Below are positions 14,622-18,555 of a stretch of DNA of 18,555 nucleotides, in pieces. The stretch comes from an uncultured Methanobrevibacter sp. GTDB lineage: Archaea > Methanobacteriota > Methanobacteria > Methanobacteriales > Methanobacteriaceae. The DNA lies in the NCBI RefSeq assembly GCF_937898925.1, contig NZ_CALDKF010000118.1, positions 1 through 18,555 of the forward strand. Direction: 5' to 3'. The notes under the pieces are model-generated. The model ran no database searches, had not been told where the DNA came from, and worked only from the letters and a program-made list of their open reading frames with translations. Within the stretch, counting starts at the first letter, position 1. The number at the start of each line of letters is the position of its first letter. A program made the translations under genes and the position numbers.

Positions 14622-14627
14622 ACCTCC
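14622..14627 (-). promoter_or_regulatory. Strong GGAGGT ribosome-binding site for a TTG start
   Basis: This is the only full GGAGGT used as a ribosome-binding site in the window; most others are GGTGAT. It stands 6 nt before TTG and decides the start of the DUF308 gene. Confidence 0.65.
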
Positions 14628-14749
14628 TTATTCATTTTAAATATTTTTCTTATTATTTTGATAATCTTAATGCAAATAATTGTAATGCATAATTATTTAA
14701 TAATTTATTATTTTTATTATTTATAAATATATTTTCTAATAATGTGGAT

Positions 14750-15838
14750 TTAATATAAAGGCAAATGTTTTATTGGAGTTTTGGATTTGTTCAAGTCAGA
14801 GAATTTTACCTCTGCCATCCATTCCTTTTTACATTCGCAATCATATTCGATTTGACTTTGGTCAAAGTTGGAATCTATGATTCTATGCTTCAATTCCTTA
14901 TTGCATTTTTTACAGTTGTAAGGACCTCTTCTTGAACCGAATCCTGATGTGTCCATCAATGCAGGAATCTTTACATTTTGCCTTATTGTATTGATCACTT
15001 CAATAGTTGACCAAATCCAAGGTGGATTGTAGGATCCTCTTCTCCAAAGCCTTTCTATCAATGTGCCTCTGTGAATTGTTGCTGGACAGCATGAAACCCT
15101 ATCCACTCCTAAGTCTTCACAGTAGCTTGCAGTTTTAATTGCTTCAGTGATAGCTTCCTGTTCAGAGAGCAATATAGGTTTTACAAATATGTAAGCTTTA
15201 GATTTGATGTTATGCTTGCTTTTGTATTCCTTGATAAGATTAATTGCCTTTTCGAAGGTCTTATTGTTAAATCCCTTATTGATCTTATTCAATCTTGTTT
15301 CTTCGTTTGAAGTTTCCAAGCCTATGCTTATTTCAAATAGTTTGTCTCCTATGATATCAAAGATCTCATCCAATACCTCTTCCTTAACATATTCTGGTCT
15401 GGATTCAACAACTATTTCACTGATTTCTTCCATTTCTGCCAACTTTTTTAGCACGTAGTCTCTAGCTTCTTTAGGAACTTCCTCAGGATTCAAGAAGCTT
15501 CCTGATGCAAAGAGCTTTATAGCTATTTTATCTCCATTTTCATAATCTTCCTTATAATCCCATTTGTTCAATTCCTTTTCAAAGAGTTCAATGATTTTGG
15601 AATTTTCAATTGGCTTAAGGTAACAGTCTGAGATATAACTGCACATTGTGCATCCCCCACTTGGACCAAGTGCCCATGAACAGCCAGGGGTAGGTAGGAT
15701 TAAGAATATGGTTTTCCCTTTTCCAGAATATAAGAGATCTTCTTGATACCAGCTTGCAGAAAGACTATCCAGTTCTTTTGGCTTAGCATATTCAATTGAT
15801 TTATCTCTTATTTCTTTTGTTAATTCTCTAATTTCCAT
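14750..15838 (-). CDS. Archaeosine biosynthesis radical SAM protein RaSEA
   Basis: 362 residues. The N-terminal region has 'PTPGCSWALGPSGGCTMCSY', whose C53, C63 and C66 form the unusual spacing of the TIGR01210 radical-SAM family rather than the usual CxxxCxxC. 'KLFASGSFLNPEEV' and 'VVESRPEYV' are further family landmarks. A C-terminal zinc ribbon is formed by CKKC and CECKK. RaSEA works with ArcS: ArcS attaches lysine to preQ0 at position 15 of tRNA, and RaSEA cleaves the adduct to yield archaeosine. ArcS and TGT genes are not in the window. An AGGT site lies about 8 nt before the ATG. The gene is divergent from mer across 524 bp. Confidence 0.9.
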   Translation of the reverse strand: MEIRELTKEIRDKSIEYAKPKELDSLSASWYQEDLLYSGKGKTIFLILPTPGCSWALGPSGGCTMCSYISDCYLKPIENSKIIELFEKELNKWDYKEDYENGDKIAIKLFASGSFLNPEEVPKEARDYVLKKLAEMEEISEIVVESRPEYVKEEVLDEIFDIIGDKLFEISIGLETSNEETRLNKINKGFNNKTFEKAINLIKEYKSKHNIKSKAYIFVKPILLSEQEAITEAIKTASYCEDLGVDRVSCCPATIHRGTLIERLWRRGSYNPPWIWSTIEVINTIRQNVKIPALMDTSGFGSRRGPYNCKKCNKELKHRIIDSNFDQSQIEYDCECKKEWMAEVKFSDLNKSKTPIKHLPLY

Positions 15839-16362
15839 TGTTTAACCTATTGATAAAATATAATTTTATTTTAATTAATCATTTTTTTTAACATTTTCAT
15901 TAATTAATTTCTTATTATAATATATCATATTTATTATTTATAACTTTTTTAAATTACTTTTTTTATTAAATCAGAATTTTATTTTTTATTTTTAGCACAT
16001 ATTTAAATAATTTTGTTTGAATGATATTAAATGTTCTATTCTATTAAAATTAAATATTTGTTTTTTAATCTCCATTATTTAATAGATAATTGTTTGTTTT
16101 ATTGATTTATAACAAATTTAATCTATTTTGAATATTTTATTAAGTTTTATCAATTTTTTAATAACAAATTTTTTCATATATTATTTTTAAATTTTCTTTT
16201 GTATAATTTAATTTTGTATATAAAAATTTATTAATTTTTTATAATTGTTTATATTTTTATTAAAAAAATAGACAAATCCTATTTAATATTTAAATCTTTC
16301 TATATTTTTTAAATAACAAATACTTTATAAGCTAGACAACATATTAAAGATTGGTGATAAAT
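15839..16362. other. 524-bp A/T-rich spacer between RaSEA and mer
   Basis: I see no gene here. It should hold both divergent promoters. For mer, candidate TATA boxes are TTTAATATTTAAA (about 16282-16294) and TATATTTTTTAAAT (about 16301-16314); several others fit as well. The octamer TAACAAAT occurs three times in the mer direction (16110-16117, 16162-16169, 16314-16321). Confidence 0.5.
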
Positions 16363-17325
16363 ATGAAATTTGGTATAGAATTCGTACCTCAAATCCCGTT
16401 AGATGAACTCGTAAGATTAGTAAAATTAGCAGAAGACGTTGGTTTTGAATACGCATGGATCACTGACCACTACAACAACAAAAACGTATACGAAACCTTA
16501 GCATTAATTGCAGCAAACACTGAAACCATTAAAATGGGTCCTGGTGTAACCAACCCATACGTAAGAAGCCCTGCAATTTCCGCTTCCGCAATTGCTACTA
16601 TTGACGAAATCTCTAATGGTAGAGCAACCTTTGGTATTGGTCCTGGTGACAAAGCAACCTTTGATGCATTAGGAATTGCTTGGGAAAAACCTGTATCCAC
16701 TATCAAAGCAGCTATTGCAGACATTAACACCTTATTAGACGGTGGAAAAACTGAAGCTGGTGCAGCATTAGGTGGAGCTAAAAAAGTACAAGATGCAATC
16801 CCTATTTACATGGGTGCACAAGGTCCTAAAATGTTAGAAACCGCTGGTGAAATCGCTGACGGTGTATTAATTAACGCTTCCAACCCTAAAGATTATGAAG
16901 CTGCTATGCCTATGATTAAAAAAGGTATTGAAGCAGCAGGTGGAGACAAAGCATTTGATGTAGGTGCATACACTGCAACTTCCATTGGTGCTGACTCTGA
17001 CGCAGCTAAAAACGCAGCTAAAATTGTAGTTGCATTTATTGCAGCAGGTTCCCCACCTCCAGTAATTGAAAGACACGGATTACCTGAAGGATTCAACGAA
17101 CAAATGGGTGCATTCTTAGCTAAAGGTGACTTCGGTGGAGCTATTGGTGCTGTAACCGATGAAGCACTCGATGCATTCTCCGTATGTGGTACCCCTGATG
17201 AATTCATTCCTAAGATTGAAGGCTTAGCTGAAATGGGTGTAACTCAATACGTAGCAGGATCCCCTGTAGGTAAAAACGTAGAAGAATCTATTAAATTATT
17301 AGGAGACGTAATTGCTAGCTTCTAA
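16363..17325 (+). CDS. mer: F420-dependent 5,10-methylene-tetrahydromethanopterin reductase
   Basis: 320 residues, the normal length for Mer. It belongs to the bacterial-luciferase-like TIM-barrel family: 'MKFGIEFVPQIPLDELV', 'YAWITDHYNNKNVYETLALIA', 'GPGVTNPYVRSPA', 'GRATFGIGPGD', 'IPIYMGAQGPKMLETAGEIADGVLINA'. It reduces methylene-H4MPT to methyl-H4MPT with F420H2, a central step of CO2-reducing methanogenesis in the cytoplasm. Codon use differs from neighbours: AAC, GAC, TTC and ACC are preferred, as expected for a very highly expressed gene. The ATG at 16363 follows GGTGAT (16353-16358) at 4 nt; a TTG four codons earlier would include part of that site. It stands alone, with a hairpin at the stop codon. 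Confidence 0.96.
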   Translation: MKFGIEFVPQIPLDELVRLVKLAEDVGFEYAWITDHYNNKNVYETLALIAANTETIKMGPGVTNPYVRSPAISASAIATIDEISNGRATFGIGPGDKATFDALGIAWEKPVSTIKAAIADINTLLDGGKTEAGAALGGAKKVQDAIPIYMGAQGPKMLETAGEIADGVLINASNPKDYEAAMPMIKKGIEAAGGDKAFDVGAYTATSIGADSDAAKNAAKIVVAFIAAGSPPPVIERHGLPEGFNEQMGAFLAKGDFGGAIGAVTDEALDAFSVCGTPDEFIPKIEGLAEMGVTQYVAGSPVGKNVEESIKLLGDVIASF

Positions 17326-17367
17326 GGAAGCTACAATTCCTAATTTTTTAATTTTTTCTTTTTTTTA
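17316..17367 (+). terminator. mer terminator with the stop codon as loop
   Basis: TAGCTTC (17316-17322) pairs with GAAGCTA (17327-17333) around the tetraloop TAAG, whose first three bases are the mer stop codon. T tracts begin 10 nt later (17344-17367), so the termination zone is slightly spread. Confidence 0.6.
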
Positions 17368-17379
17368 GTTTCATTAAAT

Positions 17380-17391
17380 TAACAATTGTTA
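17380..17391. promoter_or_regulatory. Third TAACA-N2-TGTTA palindrome, downstream of mer
   Basis: TAACAATTGTTA is identical to the copy at 10364-10375. It stands 55 bp after the mer stop and not next to an obvious promoter. Confidence 0.35.
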
Positions 17392-17488
17392 TATTTTTCA
17401 CACTCATTATTGCCATTTTCACTTATACATTATCAGCTATAGCATTATCCATATAATATATAATATAATATATTATTTTTTATTACTC

Positions 17489-17560
17489 CCCAACATTATT
17501 CCCAAATATTATTTCCAAATATTATTTCCAAATATTTTTCCCAAATATTTTTCCCAAATT
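17489..17560. repeat. Tandem array of CCCAAATATTATT-like units
   Basis: Six imperfect units of 12-14 nt follow each other (17489, 17501, 17515, 17528, 17540, 17553), each beginning CCAA or CCCAA and ending in ATTATT or ATTTTT. There is no spacer, so it is not CRISPR. Confidence 0.7.
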
Positions 17561-18220
17561 ATCTCATGCTTAAAGATCTTTTTTCAAAAATAGTTTTCAA
17601 AGATTTTAATGAAAAATCATTTCCTTTAAATACATCTAAGAAAAAATAGTTATATTTATATATTAGTTCTTATTTTTATGAACTATAAAAATATTAAAAA
17701 TTGGATTATTCTTGGAAATTTCTAGTTCTAATTTGTTAAAAATTTTCCTTTTTTTAGATTTAAACCAGTAAATTATCTTATTTTATTAAATTAATGTTAA
17801 TTATCTATTTTTTTAACTAAATAACTAATTTTTTTAACAATATTTATGTTTATCAGATATTTTTCAATTTATTTTATTTTTTTAGTAAAATTCATGGTTT
17901 ATTTTATAAAATAAGATATTTTATTAACTTATTTGTAATTTAAAGGATTTTTTAGCTTTTTTCTTATTCATTCGGTTTTTTCACGTTTTTCACTTTTTTC
18001 CTAATTTTTTCTTCTTGCAGATGATTTTTTTAAAGATTTGATATTTTTTCAAAATTTCCCAAATTTTTTCCTTTTATTTTTTCCTTAAACTTAAAAATTA
18101 TATTAATTTAAGTTTTATTTTAAATAATGATATATATTTATTTGATATATTTTTTAAAATTAATTTTTGCAATAGTTTATTTTTATTTTTGTAAGTGTTG
18201 TAACTTTCACTAATAGTTGT

Positions 18221-18292
18221 GCCATGTGTTTATGGCGTTGGTCTAAGTATATGTATTCACATTACTATGATGACTGCTTTTCCACATATGGC
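18221..18292 (+). other. 72-nt structured element with alternative pairing, possible small RNA
   Basis: GCCATGTGT (18221-18229) pairs with ACATATGGC (18284-18292) over 9 bp with one G-U. The same GCCAT can instead pair with ATGGC (18232-18236) in a local hairpin. A central ATGT-ATTC-ACAT hairpin lies at 18251-18262. Size and ends resemble a tRNA, but no T-loop or conserved U8/A14 is present. It may equally be DNA-level structure upstream of the rRNA promoter. Confidence 0.3.
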
Positions 18293-18325
18293 TAAATTTA
18301 TGTTTATAAATTTTATTATCATAAA

Positions 18326-18343
18326 TATTAATCTCGTATTAAT
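18326..18343 (+). promoter_or_regulatory. Direct repeats TATTAAT x2, 11 bp apart, before the rRNA TATA box
   Basis: TATTAAT occurs at 18326-18332 and 18337-18343, one helical turn apart, ending 3 bp before the TATA box. The place suits the TFB recognition element or an activator. Confidence 0.35.
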
Positions 18344-18346
18344 GTT

Positions 18347-18354
18347 TTTATATA
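18347..18354 (+). promoter_or_regulatory. Probable rRNA operon TATA box
   Basis: An exact TTTATATA lies about 170 bp before the 16S gene. A second box-like TTTATAAA lies at 18303-18310. Start of transcription from the former would fall around 18375-18380. Confidence 0.5.
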
Positions 18355-18365
18355 TTCGTGAGAAC

Positions 18366-18380
18366 CTAAGTTTAACTTAG
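18366..18380. promoter_or_regulatory. 15-bp dyad at the predicted rRNA transcription start
   Basis: CTAAGTT-T-AACTTAG is a perfect 7-bp inverted repeat around one base, located 12-26 bp after the TATA box. It could be an operator, or in RNA a 5-bp hairpin at the very 5' end. Confidence 0.4.
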
Positions 18381-18523
18381 TGTTTGATGTTGGTTAAATA
18401 GATGTGGTGATATTTGATTGTTATGTCTGTGATGTAATATTTGAATATTTTGTGTAATATCTCGTCTAATTTTTTTAGTGTACTTCTAAGTCTTTATTGT
18501 ACTTATTTTGTTGTATTCTGTCA
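18381..18523 (+). other. Presumed 16S rRNA leader (5' arm of processing stem)
   Basis: About 140 nt between the predicted start and 16S. Archaeal pre-16S is cut at a bulge-helix-bulge formed with the 3' flank, which is outside the window, so the stem cannot be checked. TGTACTT occurs twice (18479-18485, 18498-18504). Confidence 0.4.
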
Positions 18524-18555
18524 AATCTGTTTGATCCTGGCAGAAGCTACTGCTA
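18524..18555 (+). rRNA. 16S ribosomal RNA, first ~32 nt (3' part outside window)
   Basis: TCTGTTTGATCCTGG followed by CAGAAGCTACTGCTA matches the conserved 5' end of archaeal 16S rRNA (consensus TTCCGGTTGATCCTGCCGGAG...CACTGCTA), in the form typical of Methanobrevibacter. The mature 5' base is placed by analogy and may be off by a few nucleotides. Confidence 0.9.

Larger units (their letters stand above)
17326..18523. other. About 1.2 kb gene-less region upstream of 16S rRNA
   Basis: No convincing protein gene or canonical tRNA is seen on either strand. In order it holds the mer T tracts, a TAACA-N2-TGTTA palindrome (17380), A/T simple sequence (17455-17480), a CCCAAATATT tandem array (17489-17560), about 600 bp of plain A/T, a more G/C-containing structured patch (18190-18292), the rRNA promoter elements (18326-18380) and the leader. 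Confidence 0.6.

Noticed and set aside
16351..16362. TTG start four codons before the mer ATG
   Set aside because: The ribosome-binding site GGTGAT lies inside these codons, and Mer proteins begin MKFGIEF.
16470..17207. Minus-strand frames inside mer
   Set aside because: Biased codon use of a highly expressed gene leaves the antisense frames open; there are no start signals.
17489..17560. Possible CRISPR array
   Set aside because: Units are 12-14 nt, head to tail, with no spacers; this is a simple tandem repeat.
17678..17725. 15-codon frame in the mer-rRNA spacer
   Set aside because: No ribosome-binding site and too short to distinguish from chance.
18221..18292. tRNA gene
   Set aside because: Length and a 7-bp acceptor-like stem fit, but there is no GTTCRA T-loop, no U8, and no proper D or anticodon arm.
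18224..18295. 23-codon frame starting ATG TGT TTA TGG
   Set aside because: It has no ribosome-binding site, odd composition (six Tyr, two Trp, two Cys), and overlaps the structured element; treated as chance.

Overview
This is AT-rich archaeal DNA, most likely from a Methanobrevibacter-type methanogen (Methanobacteriales). The evidence is F420-dependent methylene-tetrahydromethanopterin reductase (mer), the archaeosine radical-SAM enzyme RaSEA, a dihydropteroate-synthase-like protein of the DUF6513/DUF4346 type, GGTGAT ribosome-binding sites close to start codons, TTTATATA-type TATA boxes, and a partial adhesin-like protein with GGAI/FxxN repeats. The last ~32 bases read as the 5' end of an archaeal 16S rRNA gene. 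I cannot name the species.

Layout. 1-4504 (+): the 3' part of an adhesin-like surface protein, a class I fumarase alpha subunit, an overlapping MNT antitoxin / HEPN toxin pair, and the pterin-binding DHPS-like protein. 4506-7020: a four-helix DUF4405 protein with a textbook di-heme histidine pattern (-), a DUF308/HdeD-like membrane protein (+), an MFS exporter (-), and an unlisted 27-residue membrane microprotein (-). 7213-12576 (+): a MoxR AAA ATPase and its VWA (CoxE-like) partner, an Ncs6/TtuA-type tRNA thiolase and a ubiquitin-like sulfur carrier ending in GG, a DUF89 damage-control phosphatase that appears to start at AUU, and a DUF1932-type NAD(P) oxidoreductase. 12663-15838 (-): RaSEA, a second DUF308 protein starting at TTG, and an HxGH nucleotidyltransferase related to TmcAL/DUF795. 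16363-17325 (+): mer. 17326-18523: about 1.2 kb without genes, leading into the rRNA promoter, leader and 16S.

Functional themes. Carbon and one-carbon metabolism is represented by fumarase, the DHPS-like protein (tetrahydromethanopterin-related) and Mer. tRNA modification is represented by the thiolase plus sulfur carrier, by RaSEA, and possibly by the TmcAL-like protein. The rest are surface, membrane and stress functions: adhesin, TA pair, MFS exporter, DUF308 pair, DUF4405 and MoxR-VWA.

The most interesting signals are not standard genes. A palindrome TAACA-N2-TGTTA occurs three times, two of them beside promoters. Stop codons lie inside terminator-like hairpins in three genes. A bis-heme signature appears in a lineage classed as cytochrome-less. 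A 9+5+9 bp dyad overlaps the moxR TATA box, a dyad sits at the predicted rRNA transcription start, and a 72-nt element with two mutually exclusive pairings lies upstream of the rRNA promoter. No insertion sequence, prophage, CRISPR array or intact tRNA gene was found.
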